A DNA stretch of 64,000 bases from Odiellus spinosus (GCA_963920705.1 OY987238.1:11030183-11094182), one strand, 5' to 3'. Numbered from the stretch's first letter, positions 1 to 11,000 are shown. A program made the numbers and translations. The notes: a model not told the origin generated them from the letters alone.

Positions 1-206
1 TCGTATAAAATGATTTACATGCCAGCACGCAAATAAAAAAGATAAACGCGAAAGCTAGACCCAGCTGATGAAATATTATTAAGATGACTAGCTTGTCAAC
101 TTCAGATAAGAGGAGGAAAAAAATATATACAACGAGTAAACAGAAACTGAAACGAAAACAACTCAATCGAGATAAGACTTACGGAGACAATATCAATTTG
201 AACTCT
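1..206. other. AT-rich intergenic DNA
   Basis: No gene or repeat recognised. A short open frame from position 84 is lysine-rich and runs into the family D element, so it is not treated as a gene. Confidence 0.5.
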
Positions 207-653
207 TTAAAGGGAAGCTTGGAGCTAAATATGGAACAGCTTTTGATTTTATTTTCAGAATCACCATGCCTAAAAACGTATTCGAGAATTATTCACAATT
301 TTTAAACATGTTGTTTAAATTAATTTCTAAAGTTTCGTAAAATTTGAAAAAAAAAAGTAAATATAAATGCGGACCAATCATATTATTTCAGGCTTCAACA
401 GCGCTTGTAATGTCGTAACATTAAAATAATAGACCGGGTTTGATACCCAAGGTCTTAGGCATCTAAAGCTGGCCTATTATTTTAATATTAGGACATTACA
501 AGCGCTGTTGCAGGCTGAAATAATATGATTGGTCGGAATTTATATTTATTTTTTTTTCAAATTTTACCAAACTTTAGAAATTAATTTAAATACCAAAAAC
601 GTGTCTAAAAATTCCGAAAGCTGTTTCATTTTTATCTCCAAGTATCCCTTTAA
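207..653. mobile_element. Family D foldback MITE, complete (TTAA-flanked)
   Basis: The element starts TTAAAGGGAAGCTTGGAGCT and ends with a near inverse copy (…CTCCAAGTATCCCTTTAA). Almost the whole 447 bp folds back on itself. The arms pair through ATATTATTTCAGGCT…GCGCTTGTAAT on both sides of a short centre near 435-470. TTAA occurs at both ends, as expected for a TTAA-target transposon, and the terminal TTAAAGGRR pattern matches the T2/Kolobok MITE signature. No coding capacity. Related partial copies lie at 8154, 54843 and 59305. Confidence 0.85.
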
Positions 654-3012
654 AAATTACCAAGTTAAATTTTATACAGTGATTTTTCATGTGCTGGATA
701 TTCTTAGAAGGAAAAAATAAAGTTTCCAACCGATTTTCAGCCATTTAGTGAGATAATTAACTTATGGTGATTATAAAATAAACCACAGTTCATTTGCATA
801 CGTCTGGTGAGACTATTCTAATATTCTTAGCCTTTACGGATACTTCTCAGCCCTACAATTACATTATTATAATTTATGTATTAATATTATTATTATAAAA
901 AATTTCGACATTTTTGACGGGTCACTTATAACTTCTGTTATATATATATAAGAGCACGAAATAATACCAGTACCCAAATATAAAGGTCAGAGTTCAAATT
1001 AATATTTTATATGTAGGTCGTATTATGAATTTCTTGAGCTTTAATTAGAGTCTACACTAAAATTGACAAATTCTCAGACGTTGGCTTAACATTTTAGTTA
1101 GAACCGTCTAGAACTAATTCCATGTAATGCCTAATTATAATCATACGAGATAGAAACTGAGATCCACTAATTAAAGTGATACTGACACTATTTTTTTATT
1201 ATTTTCAAATGCCTATGAATTATATTTTGTTTTATCATAGTATTGAAAAGCTTTATTCAAAATTTATCTTCGGGTTGAGGCGTTTTTAAGAAACTTAAAA
1301 TTGAAAATATTTAAAATAATCAATTGTCGAAATAGGCAATTTCGAAATAGGCGATTTTAAAATATGTATTTTTACTGTAATGATAATTTATTCTATGACG
1401 TATGTATATATATATATTGAATCGTTTTTTAACGATTTTTCCGAAAATTCTACTCAATTTTCATTTGGAGTTCATGAAGAACTCGTGATAGCCTCACTTT
1501 AAAGAAGCAAAAATAAATATGTAACTCAGTGAGGCAAAGTTTCTCGTGACACTTACAGGGCCAATTACTCTTATCATTACCTGGCCGAGCGAACTAAATA
1601 AACTAGAAAAGCGCTAGATCATGAACTTTTCACCCGAACCGTCCCACAGCTTAAAGCTATATAGTTCAATATATATTTGGTGCGTAAAGAAAAGATAGGC
1701 GGATAAGTACACAATATGAAATCCCGGTAAAGGTAAAAGTAGTTCTATAAAATTATATTGGAAAAAATAAACTAAAAATCAGTTTAGGGTTACACCAAGT
1801 ATGAAGGTATTAGTCCCCTTAATCCATATTATGATACAAGGGCTCCTAGGTTTACATATGCTGAAAGCCCAAATTGATACCGAGCACCAGATCAGAGGAG
1901 ATGCAAAGCGTGCAAACCTTTCTCATCTCCAGTCTCTGTTCATGAAAAGGTACTGAATGAACGAAGTCAACTTATTCAAGATATAAGCTTTTAAAGATAT
2001 AATAGCAAGATCTTTAATTAAAATTTTAATCGAAAATGGAACTAGAAGAAAATATGTCTATCAAAATATTAATTTGAGAAATTTACTACGTCACGAACTT
2101 GACAGTCAAAATAATGCTTCCAAATCAAGGTTGATAATGAATAGACTATTTTTAACCATCAGTGTACGATTTACTTAAAAAGGGCGTAAGTAAAAGCACA
2201 CAGTTTGATTTTTTCGGCGAGTCATCAACTGGTTAAAATTCGTAAAATAGAAATTAAATTTTCAACGATTAATTTGCTACTGTTCCTTAAAAAAAAGGAT
2301 ATTTTTTAAACTTCATCATTCTCAAAGCTTTCTTTAATCACACGAAGAAACAAAGGCTTAACGTCACTAAAGCTTTGTAAGATCTTATAAAAATCACTAT
2401 ACCATTTTAACTGTGGAACCTTACAAATCTAATAATCTTCCTTTCATGAACCAAGTACAGAGATCTAACGCAAAACAAGGATGAATAAAATCAGGTTACG
2501 AGGAAGGATACGCGTAAGAAGGAAAATTGAAAGTTAATATACATTTAACCAATCGAGACTTCTAAAACTTCGTTAACACTCTTCTCACGAATATCTGACG
2601 TGGTTGCCAAAATGGCGTCTTCCACCTTGTTAGTTTAAGAACTAATTAAGCATGAACATCGGCAAAGCCGCTTAACCTATTTCTGAGCTCCCGCCCGCCG
2701 GATGATCGCGAAGTTATAAATCATCTCAAAGCTTCTCGATCTCTCCCCCTCTCTTTATACCCTATCTCTTTCTCTCCTCCTACGATATTATAGACCAAAC
2801 AAGCGTAGAGATACAAGAATATACAACTAGGGGGAATTAGGAGATGGAGTCAAAGACTGCTTTATAGTGTTTTGTATAAGTTGTGGTATCATAGTCGTTC
2901 TCTTTTAAGATATGTTTACCATAAATCGAGCTTTGGCTTCAAGAATTGAAGCTTATAAAGCAAGCACAGGCTTGAAATTACAGAGAAGTGGGTATCTAAG
3001 TAAATTTGAAAT
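654..3012. other. AT-rich intergenic DNA
   Basis: No gene recognised. It contains a short fragment at about 1425-1472 of the dispersed repeat also seen at 10764-11000 and 57859-58123 (shared TCATTTGGAGTTC-like end). A slightly GC-richer, pyrimidine-rich patch lies around 2690-2780. Confidence 0.5.
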
Positions 3013-3341
3013 CAAATATTAAACTAGAAATAAAATAAAGACTTACCCTGATAATAGGCTTAGCTCGATTCGTCTAGATCCTGAATTTCTTCGGATTGAA
3101 GAGTCATCGACCAATGAGCAAAGGTTAATCGTTAAGGTACTTCCGTTAACATTCGATTGGTCGATGACCCTTCAATGCCAAGAAATTGAGGATCTCCATG
3201 AATCCAGCTAAGCCTATTTTTGAAGTTTTAAATTTATTTCTAGTTTAATATTTGTTTGTAATTTTTTTTACTGTTAGATTAGCCCTATTTAAACGATAAG
3301 GAATCGATACAAAAGTCACTTTATTAGGTTGTAAACTGTTC
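3013..3341. mobile_element. Family A foldback element, left end truncated
   Basis: Starts inside the left arm (AAATATTAAACTAGAAATAA) and runs through the characteristic arm motif ATAGGCTTAGC, a short centre, and the inverse motif GCTAAGCCTAT. The outer right arm (TTTAAACGATAAGGAATCGAT) is present, but the terminal GCATTCTCCCTTTAA is degraded. The left arm retains an outward-facing GGTAAGT. Confidence 0.75.
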
Positions 3342-5019
3342 TTCTAGCATACAGGCAACCATATGAATGTTTGAGGATACGGGATAACATAACGAGAAAA
3401 CTAATTCTCTATTCCTAGCTCCAAGGATAGACAATGGCATAATAAGAGGAAAGGGTGAGGTACTAAATATTCTTAATTTTCTGGATTGTTAAGGATACGT
3501 TTTATATTGTAACTTTGTTATCATGATGGATAATCTCACAAAAATGTATGAATTAAAATAAAATATTCATGAGGTTTTGCCAATAATTTTAAAGGTCTTG
3601 GAAGTTTAATATAATTCTTAAACATTACCGGGTACGTCAAAATGAAAGAATGTGGGCGTGGAAATTATTGGAAATTTCTTTTAAAAAAGTTGCGGTGCTG
3701 ATAACTTCATAAATTAATAACGATCTTATTTCTTGGCTAATTTGGATGTAATTACTCTTATAATAAAGCTCTCATTAAGCTTTAATATAATATGTTAATT
3801 AAAAGTATTGATAAAACTAAACATTTTAATTAAAATTAAAATATTTTTATTTTCCTTTTCATCATTCCTTTAAAAGATGAAATTGATCATCCTTCTTCTT
3901 CATTTTTCATCCCACATCCCCCCCTCACGGAGATGAAACTCCTTCTCTTTCTAATAAATTACCAAAAATGGATCTTCCTTAATTTCGGGACCTAACACGC
4001 CGTCGTCGTCATGGTCCAAGGATAAAAAAAAAAAATCCAACCTTATTCCCCTCACAAACTTCCGCGTATTTTTGACAAGGCAACACGGGGGAAAGGGGAA
4101 TGGCAGCGTTAATGCTACGAGGCGCTGCGGCCTTTCAGCTTCGCTGAACTGGTTGACGCGAAAACGCGTTCCAATCCATATAGATTCTCTTTCGACGGCC
4201 ACGGACTAGAGCCGTTTTGTACGATCGATGGTACAGCCACGGTGAAGAGCAGCACACAGGCAGATTCTTCACCTACACAGCTGATTAACGCCAAAACCCA
4301 GCCTTCCATCCCCTCAAAACTTGCCCCCACAAAAATCGACTAAAAATCGGTTGAATCTTTGGCCGTAAAAAAATGGAATTTTCAAGGGGGGATGTTGTGG
4401 AGGAATGGAACTTTAGTTTAGGATAACAATATTACAAGGTATCGGTTTATCCACAGGAAAAGCGGTTTTACAACGTATAATAAAATGATACTAAGGTTGT
4501 AAAGGCTTATATGTGACCACCCTTTATCCTTCTCAACTACCACTTCACTCTTGGCTTCGTTGTTCAAACGCGGAACCAAAAATTTAGGGGACCGTTCAAT
4601 TATTACAAAATGGGTTCCTATATAGGTTATTTTTGGTATATAATTAAATATATATATATATATTTCTATACCTCGTTTACGATTTAGATAGGCTATTGTA
4701 ACCTACTTCTAATAAATATCAAACATTCTTATATAACTATGATTGAAATACGTGTATAAAACTTACGCAAATATACGCGTATTTATGAATTTGTACCTTA
4801 GAATGCTCGAAGACTGTTAAGAAGATTATCTTGGCACAGAAGATATTGAAAAGAATAGATTTTTTTATCCACACAAGCTTCGAAACAATATTTTTGAAAT
4901 TATCAATTTTCTTCGTTAAAATTCCATAGATTATGTTTTGATTCGTTTTCACTCACTAATATCTCAAGTATTTCTCTTCTTAAGATGCACTCTCTGTGCT
5001 AGTGCAATCATAAACATAA
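3342..5019. other. Intergenic DNA with a GC-richer patch
   Basis: Mostly AT-rich. A GC-richer patch at about 3980-4330 is open on overlapping minus-strand frames of 70-83 codons. They show no recognisable motif or paralogue here, so they are probably chance frames. A TA-rich run lies near 4648-4662. Confidence 0.45.
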
Positions 5020-5298
5020 GCCGCGTTCGTACTAGGCCTTGGAATCGATTTAAACCGTTCCAAACGTTTCGCTAGAGTCGTGTGAACATGAAACCGTCTT
5101 TTCTCGAATCGATTTGATTAAATTTCTCGAAACTGCTTCGGGAACCAGTTTCATACCGATTCGGTTTCAACAACCGATGGATGAAGCTTTATAAAGATAA
5201 TGCGTGAACATGTGACGCTTAAAACGATTCCTGGCGATTTGAATATCGGTTTGATTTTACCTTTTCAAATCGATTAAGAAATGATAGTGTTCGCGTTA
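5020..5298 (+). mobile_element. Family C short inverted-repeat element
   Basis: Bounded by imperfect inverted ends, CGCGTTCGTACTAGGCC on the left and ATGATAGTGTTCGCG on the right. The interior is rich in ATCGATT and AAATCG palindromes and carries the shared segment ACTGCTTCGGGAACCAGTTTC. It is the same family as 20250, 25640, 28101 and 61338. No coding capacity. The superfamily is not identifiable from the ends. Confidence 0.75.
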
Positions 5299-6114
5299 GG
5301 AAACAATGAACGATCCCTTATGGTCGAAACGGAGGCTCAATGTAATCAATTTGGACAAGCCGAAGTCAACAATTGATAAGGGAAGAGTGGAAAATATATA
5401 CAGGGAAGGAGAAGGTTGCGAAAGAGAAGTCCTATTGGTAGAGAGGACGGATTAGGAACGCGCGCGAGTTATGGCGCTTAACAATATCCGTTTCAACGGT
5501 TCATCTATACTATATTTCCCACTAGTAAATTCGCTTAATCTCCATCTAGGACTCGCGGGGATTTAGAAGTGTTCCCGAGTCTGAACAGCCTTAAGTATAC
5601 GTCATATTGTACGCCAAACTTATTCGGAGAAACGGGGATCAAACATAGTTTCAAATTTAACCCATAAATTTAGATATTATATTAATTCGCTTTGATCGAA
5701 GTAAATCTTGCATATTGGGATAAATTTGCTAGCATCGCGTAGACGCAACTAACAACGTGTTTACACGCTTAGCTTATTCGATCTTGGCATATTGTCTGTT
5801 TACTAAAACTACACACTTGAAGATGACAACGAACAACGCTTGTCATTTTCCGGGAGATCAAAGTTAAACTAATTGTCAAAATTCAAGCTATTTAAAATGA
5901 TAATTAAAATATGGATGTCTAATTAAGACACCGTACATGGGGTGCGGAATATATTTTATACCATAAATTGCATTCTATGTATAATTAACATGATGATATC
6001 AAGATTCTCAGGGTTTTTAACTCCTATAGAAAGTCTAAAGCGCGCGAAAATATTGAAATTTAAAATTTTTCCTATATGCTAGAATTATAATTGTTTAGTG
6101 GGAGGTCTTCGTAT
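5299..6114. other. AT-rich intergenic DNA
   Basis: Nothing recognised apart from moderate CpG content near 5450-5620. Confidence 0.45.
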
Positions 6115-6431
6115 CAAGAATCCATTCAGGTTCCATAAGAATATGGGAGGGCCGCGATTCAATAACCATCCCCCCAAACTTTGTAGCAAAAGTTCGTCCG
6201 CTTCGAATCGATTTTTCAAGTAAATCGCTCCTGACATTATATTATTAACCCGCGCCACTAATTACCTTGACATAATATTTTGGGTAATAAAAATGGAGCC
6301 GACCGAAAAAAGATCTAAGCGTACAAATGTTGCGAAAATTGCGGACGAACTTTTGTTACAAAGTTTGGGAGGATGGTACCAGAGGCTAAAGCTATGCTCC
6401 CATATTCTTATGGAACCTGAATGGATTCTTG
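6115..6431. mobile_element. Inverted-repeat element I (7-bp TSD type)
   Basis: Perfect 35-bp terminal inverted repeats begin CAAGAATCCATTCAGGTTCC. After a divergent spacer, a second matched block follows (CAAACTTTGTA, then CAAAAGTTCGTCCGC). Flanks TTCGTAT and TTCATAT look like a 7-bp target duplication with one mismatch. An open frame from 6293 (beginning MEPTEKRSKR) runs into the right arm. It could be a transposase remnant or chance. Confidence 0.75.
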
Positions 6432-6931
6432 TTCATATTCATATCATATAAATGGTACCACTAACATATAATAAACACTAAAACAGTTGGCGACCCTTCT
6501 ACTTTATTACCCCAAGGAAAAGGCAGGCCACAGTGTGACCAGAAACGCGAATTTGAGAAAGGAGTGAATAAAGCGATTTTATGATAATTTATATACGGTT
6601 GCACCAACTTGATGACATCTAGCACGATATACAACACGGATATTCGCGAACAGTTTGGGAAATTAATTTTTATTCCATACGCGATTTTAACATAATGTAT
6701 AAGTCCGACTTAGCTATCGTTGTTTTCCATTTCTCTCACGAACAAAAATATATTTTTATAAAAAGGGGAGTTTTAGGTAAAGGGAGTCACGCTCTTGGAA
6801 ATATTGTAAACGCATTCAAAGTGAGTTTTACGGAGTTTATAACGACTACTTTTTCTCACAATAACGTTAACATTTCGTGGGCATTCGCTTTAGAATTAAA
6901 GCTTTTGGCAAACTACTCTTAAATAAAAGAT
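6432..6931. other. AT-rich intergenic DNA
   Basis: Contains one 75-codon open frame (6695-6922) with no recognisable motif, probably chance. Nothing else seen. Confidence 0.45.
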
Positions 6932-7117
6932 TTAAAGGAATGGTTCACCCATAAAGTTTTTTTGCCTCTAAGGGTCAATAGCACTCTTGGCAACAGAAAT
7001 TTATAACTCAAAATTAATTTTTAATAATAATAATAATTTTATAGTTAAAAATAAATTTAGTATGGACGTGGCCCTTTTACCCCTAATTCTAAACTTCTCT
7101 GTCGTGCTTGGCCAGGC

Positions 7118-7157
7118 TACCAATCTGATAGGCCAATAGAAATAACTTATAAACCAA
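7118..7157 (+). promoter_or_regulatory. CCAAT-box cluster upstream of the THAP-like frame
   Basis: Three CCAAT pentamers occur within 40 bp (7120, 7133, 7153), about 90-130 bp upstream of the ATG at 7248. A matching CAATC-plus-GGCCAA arrangement lies in reverse orientation near the other end (about 7780-7800). This suggests that both ends carry inward-facing promoter-like sequence. Inferred only from motif spacing. Confidence 0.35.
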
Positions 7158-7247
7158 TGAAATGAGACTCCGAGGGGAGAGAGTCTGAGACAGTAAAGTC
7201 TAGAATCCTTCGTTTTTTAATCGGTGTTGTTTTAAAGAAAGTTCAAA

Positions 7248-7440
7248 ATGCCAAGTTGTATTATAAAAGAATGCAAAAATTTTAGTTCTCGGTTTGGACT
7301 AAGTTTTTATACGGTTCCTGATCATTTAAAGTACCCCGAACTCGCGTCAAAATGGCTAAAATATGCTAAAGAAACAGTGAAAGCCGCGTATTATACTAAG
7401 CCTTTGCCTACGAAGAAGTTGGATTACAGAGTTTGTCAGG
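7248..7440 (+). pseudogene. THAP-type zinc-finger fragment (transposon-derived)
   Basis: The ATG at 7248 opens a frame with THAP landmarks: C4 and C9 (C-x4-C), P24, W36 in SKWL, and a late RVCQVQF block at 61-67. THAP domains bind DNA through a C2CH zinc site whose last part is C-x2-H followed by F. Here C63 and F67 are in place, but the histidine position reads Q66 (CAA, one base from a His codon). Zinc binding is therefore probably broken, unless the exon ends at the CAG|GTGCAA junction just before it. Downstream of 7440 the frame stays open to 7628 only as the antisense of another coding-like segment, and that part should not be read as protein. It sits inside a TTAA-flanked element, which fits a Kolobok accessory THAP protein. 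P-type transposases also carry THAP domains. Confidence 0.6.
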
Positions 7441-7624
7441 TGCAATTTTCTTTCATCTGGTCTATGTCAATTAAATTTTCGATACCGTCATTATTATTCC
7501 GCTCTTCCTGTAGTCTATCTCTAATTAAAAGTTCTTCTTCCGTGTACACTGGTTCAACTTCAAACGGATCTATTCGCGGCATGACGATACTCTCAGACTC
7601 CGAGAGTCCGAATCGCCGACGGAG
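7436..7624 (-). pseudogene. Convergent coding-like fragment, family unknown
   Basis: On the minus strand an open segment from 7624 contains an ATG at 7582 and ends in TGA at 7436-7438. The 48-residue stretch includes PFEVEPVYTEEELLIRDRL followed by a glutamate/asparagine-rich part. Its composition is protein-like, unlike neighbouring random frames in this AT-rich DNA. The motif vaguely recalls the start of P2RX7-tail-like zinc-binding proteins found in many invertebrate repeats, but the diagnostic cysteines are absent and I do not assign it. It meets the THAP-like exon tail to tail inside the same TTAA-flanked element. Probably an exon remnant of a second gene in the parent transposon or of a captured host gene. 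Confidence 0.35.
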
Positions 7625-8013
7625 TTAGGCCTAGGCTACGGCTTACCGGGGTTAGATGCTCCTTCAGTCGGCGTCCCGTTCGTTAGACTGGCGAGCACTG
7701 CCGTTATAACCTGTCGTCGATTTAACGTTCAAGCGCGTAGTAGTCAACTTTACCATTGAGTAAAAGCTGAGCCAAGTTACTTTGGCCAATCAGATTATTG
7801 CCGAAATAAAAACCTTGAAGTGACGTATCGAATGCGCTCTTGCTTTACAGGAAAGCTTCATACGGGCGCCTATGTGCCCTCAATGTAATTTGTTTTAATT
7901 GTTTATTTAAAAATATACTTAATTTTAAATTTTTTTAACACTTGAAAAATTGGTTTTGAGTTTAACTAAAGGGTTTGCAGCAAAAATATTTTAACACCGC
8001 ACCATTCCTTTAA

Positions 8014-8153
8014 AAGGAAAAATTTATTAAAAAAAAGACGTCATAACATAGAGAGCCTTGGCTTGATTTTTAAAAACAAACCTTAATTTTTCTATCGATT
8101 ACTTACAGTAACAGTAGATCTTACTCAAAAATAATAATAATTACTAGCAAATA
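8014..8153. other. Short AT-rich spacer
   Basis: Nothing recognised between two TTAA-type elements. Confidence 0.5.
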
Positions 8154-8238
8154 TTAAAGGGAAACTTGGAGCTAAAAATTTAACAGCTTTTGAATTTATT
8201 TTCGGTATCCCCATGCCAAAAACATATTCTACAATTAT
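8154..8238. mobile_element. Family D left-arm fragment
   Basis: Begins TTAAAGGGAAACTTGGAGCT and matches the first ~85 bp of the complete family D element at 207. It stops exactly where the family E element begins at a TTAA, so the two insertions abut or are nested. Confidence 0.7.
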
Positions 8239-8712
8239 TTAAAGGGAGAATGAAAGGCCAAAACAATCTATTTTTAATCGCTTAAGAATGCTAAAAACAA
8301 TAATATAACTCACCAATGATATTTCGTTATTTTATAATCAATTTCCAAAGTTCCGAAACTTGCAGATGCTATGCCTTGGCTGTCTAGCTTGGCGAACTAG
8401 GCGAGCACCACCTGTATTTTTTTTAATATTCGCGGTTGTTCCTGTCGCCAATCACGAGCGAGTACGCGTATTTTAAAAATACGCGTACTCGCTCGTGATT
8501 GGCAACTAGATCAGACGGGGATATTAAAAAAAATACGGCACGTGCTCGCCTAGTTCACCGAGCTAGGCAGCCTAGGTTTAGCATCTGAACTTTGGAAATT
8601 GATTATAAAATAACGAAATATTTTTGGTGAGTTATATTATTGTTTTTCTCATTATTTTAGCATTATTAATCGATTATAAATAGGCTGTTTTGGCCTTTCA
8701 TTCTCCCTTTAA
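8239..8712. mobile_element. Family E near-perfect 474-bp palindrome (TTAA-flanked)
   Basis: Starts TTAAAGGGAGAATGAAAGGC and ends with its inverse (…GCCTTTCATTCTCCCTTTAA). The arms stay complementary to a one-base centre near 8475, flanked by GTACGCGTATTTT and its complement. Each arm also carries GGTGAGTTATATTA facing outward, a good match to a splice donor. It has TTAA at both ends and no coding capacity. Confidence 0.88.
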
Positions 8713-9170
8713 CAACTAACTCATCAAAAACATCAACTATTCTAGAATTAAATGTAGAAAACCTTTAATTTTTACGAGGTTTAGTTGTATAAAGTTCAAT
8801 GAGAATCTTTCGTTATATATTATACACTAATTTTAAATTTTAAATTAAGATCCACTTATCGAGAAAAGATTTAAAACCCGAACGAATTCTGTTGGTGGAT
8901 TTTATCAAGTACGCTCTTTAAACCCTAAACCAGGAATTGGATTTGAATGGCCAAAAGGGCTTTCGCTATAGGTTTATATGTATGCGCTGTAGCCTAAGGT
9001 CGACATTCAGCTAGAGGCACGATCAATAACAAGGTGGATTCCGACTGTTTAGCTTTAAAAACTTATGTATAATTTAAAGCTGACGTCAACTCTTTAGCAT
9101 TGAAAAAGATACGGTCTAATTCCTGTATAGAGCTCGGAATTCGTATAATTTTTATAAAAAAATCTATTAT
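8713..9170. other. AT-rich intergenic DNA
   Basis: Nothing recognised. Confidence 0.45.
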
Positions 9171-9584
9171 ATTCTGATGTATATTATCTGTTTGATTAAA
9201 AATATACTATTTTTCATTCGAGTTAACTTATTCGAAGATAAAGTAAAAAACATAATCCATATCCGTTTTTATCCATAAATGACCTTATCTTAGAATATTA
9301 TCCGCGTTATACGTTCGGATAAAAAAATTCAGAATTTATTTTCGTGAAAAATAATGAATAAAAAGATGATTTAAAATCTTAGTTTCGTTGTTTTATTTAT
9401 ATTCCTCATATTAAAAGTCAATTTGAAATATTTTTCTTATATTTTAGACTAATTATGGAAAAGTGAATTTTCTTATCCATCGTTCAACGTTTGAATACGA
9501 GTAATTTGCTCGTAGATAAAGTGTCAAATGTTTATCTTCGGGTAAACCTTATACATTTAACAATTATACGAATATACAAATTTC
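9171..9584 (+). repeat. Dispersed repeat family G, long copy
   Basis: About 410 bp, closely similar by eye to 56009-56415. It starts ATTCTGATGTATATTATCTG and ends …CGAATATACAAATTT. Internal landmarks are CATTCGAGTTAACTTATTCG and CGTTCGGATAAAAAAATTCA. No terminal inverted repeat, poly-A tail or ORF is visible, so the element class is unknown. Shorter relatives lie at 11770-11877 (same orientation) and at 14757-15016, 31711-31815 and 47700-48150 (opposite orientation). Confidence 0.7.
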
Positions 9585-10763
9585 ATTTCTTGGTTCAGCT
9601 AGTTCTTTAAATTAAATTTAGTTGAGAAATAATTGAAGTACAATCACAGCTAAATAAATACTTCCATTTTTTATTTATTCGAGTTAACGAATTCAGCGCG
9701 ATTGGGTGAACAAATGAATGGTCAGTTATCCATTTCGGAACTCATTATGGACTAAATATTGAAAGCTATTCCATATTCTCGATAGTAGAGTCCCCTCTGT
9801 TTACTAAATTATATGTAAAGCGTAAGATCATTGCCTTTAGCTCTCTGCACGCTGTGGTATATCAATATAACGTTGATTTTACCCCAGGGTTTCACATTAT
9901 TGAAAGCTCCAATTTATCGACAAATAACTTTCCAACTAATTCTCCCACGTATAAATTAATACAATAAGTGTACAATTAAGGTTTTACCATAAGTTTATCA
10001 TTTAGAAGAGTTCCTGTATGTTACTTTCCTCATTATATAAATATAATAAACTCAAATTTGTTTGTTTAGTTTAATATGCAAAAACTAAATTTTCAATATG
10101 GTTGCGTGGATATAATAGAGCCTTACATCCAGTATTAGGATTATTTGACGTAGTGTTCTTTCCCTTTAACCTTTCAGCCTCTCACGTATGATCGAATTCT
10201 TATTAGAATTTACTGCCGAAGCCTTGTTATTTGGGTTCGAGTTAAATTCCATATAGAATGAGATTTATACGATAGCCTTTAAGGAAAGTTGTTGAAAATT
10301 TAATCAGAAAAAACGGGGCTTTCTTGATTTAGAAGCACCGGAAACACCATTACCAATGAAGTTGTCGTAAAAAAAGTAAAACTTCAAAACGGAATAGCTA
10401 AGCCTTGGACGAAGAAATAAAGATATCACCCCTATAAGACTCTCTGCTTATTCCATATAGGATAATTTCCCGTCGGCAATTCTAGAACAATGCGTGGTTG
10501 TAAAACGGCCATAGCAAAGAATAAAATTACGCGCAAGTGATGATGTTAAAAGTAGAGAGAAGGAACTGGGTAGAAATTCTAGCAGACGACGTACGTCAAA
10601 ATAAAATACATTTTCAGAACTATTTGTACACTACTTTATATATTAATTGTTTAAAGTATGAATTAAGAGCATGATAAAGAATTCTAACAGACATCTAGTA
10701 AACTAATGAATACATGGCTAAAGACATTTTTATAACGATAATTGTCGTACGAAAAGTAAGAAT
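9585..10763. other. AT-rich intergenic DNA
   Basis: No gene or clear repeat recognised. Confidence 0.45.
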
Positions 10764-11000
10764 TTCTGGTTAAGTACTTTTACGAAAAAGACTGCGCGAA
10801 AGCGACCATCTTTTCTTAAATATTTCCGAGTGAATAAAACCAATTAGAAACTAAATTTTGTCATATCGTGAAGATTGTGATTATATTTAAATTTTACGTT
10901 TTAAAAGAAAATTTAAATTTAATATTTGTAACTTTAGCAATTCGAAATCATAACGTCCTTCTGGGTCTAGACATTTTCGATATATCCTTTTGGAGTTCGT
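10764..11000. repeat. Dispersed repeat, related to 57859-58123
   Basis: Shares TAAGTACTTTTACGAAAAAG at one end and CCTTTTGGAGTTCGTGAA-like sequence at the other with the copy at 57859-58123. The middle is diverged. Class unknown. Confidence 0.45.

Larger units (their letters stand above)
6932..8013 (+). mobile_element. TTAA-flanked Kolobok/T2-like element with THAP fragment
   Basis: Begins TTAAAGGAATGGTTCACCC and ends …GCACCATTCCTTTAA. The outer 13 bp are a perfect inverted repeat including TTAA at both ends. The TTAAAGGRR terminus is the published signature of T2/Kolobok elements, and Kolobok transposons are known to encode THAP-domain proteins. A THAP-like exon lies inside (7248-7440). A second coding-like segment runs in the opposite direction (7436-7624), and no DDE transposase is visible. 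At 1082 bp it is far too short to be autonomous, so it is an internally deleted or rearranged derivative. Confidence 0.75.

Noticed and set aside
425-470. GGGTTTGATACCC resembling a tRNA T-arm
   Set aside because: It is the centre of the family D palindrome, and no other tRNA parts are present.
3951-4330. Overlapping minus-strand frames in a GC-rich patch
   Set aside because: No motif, overlapping frames, and no paralogue in the window.
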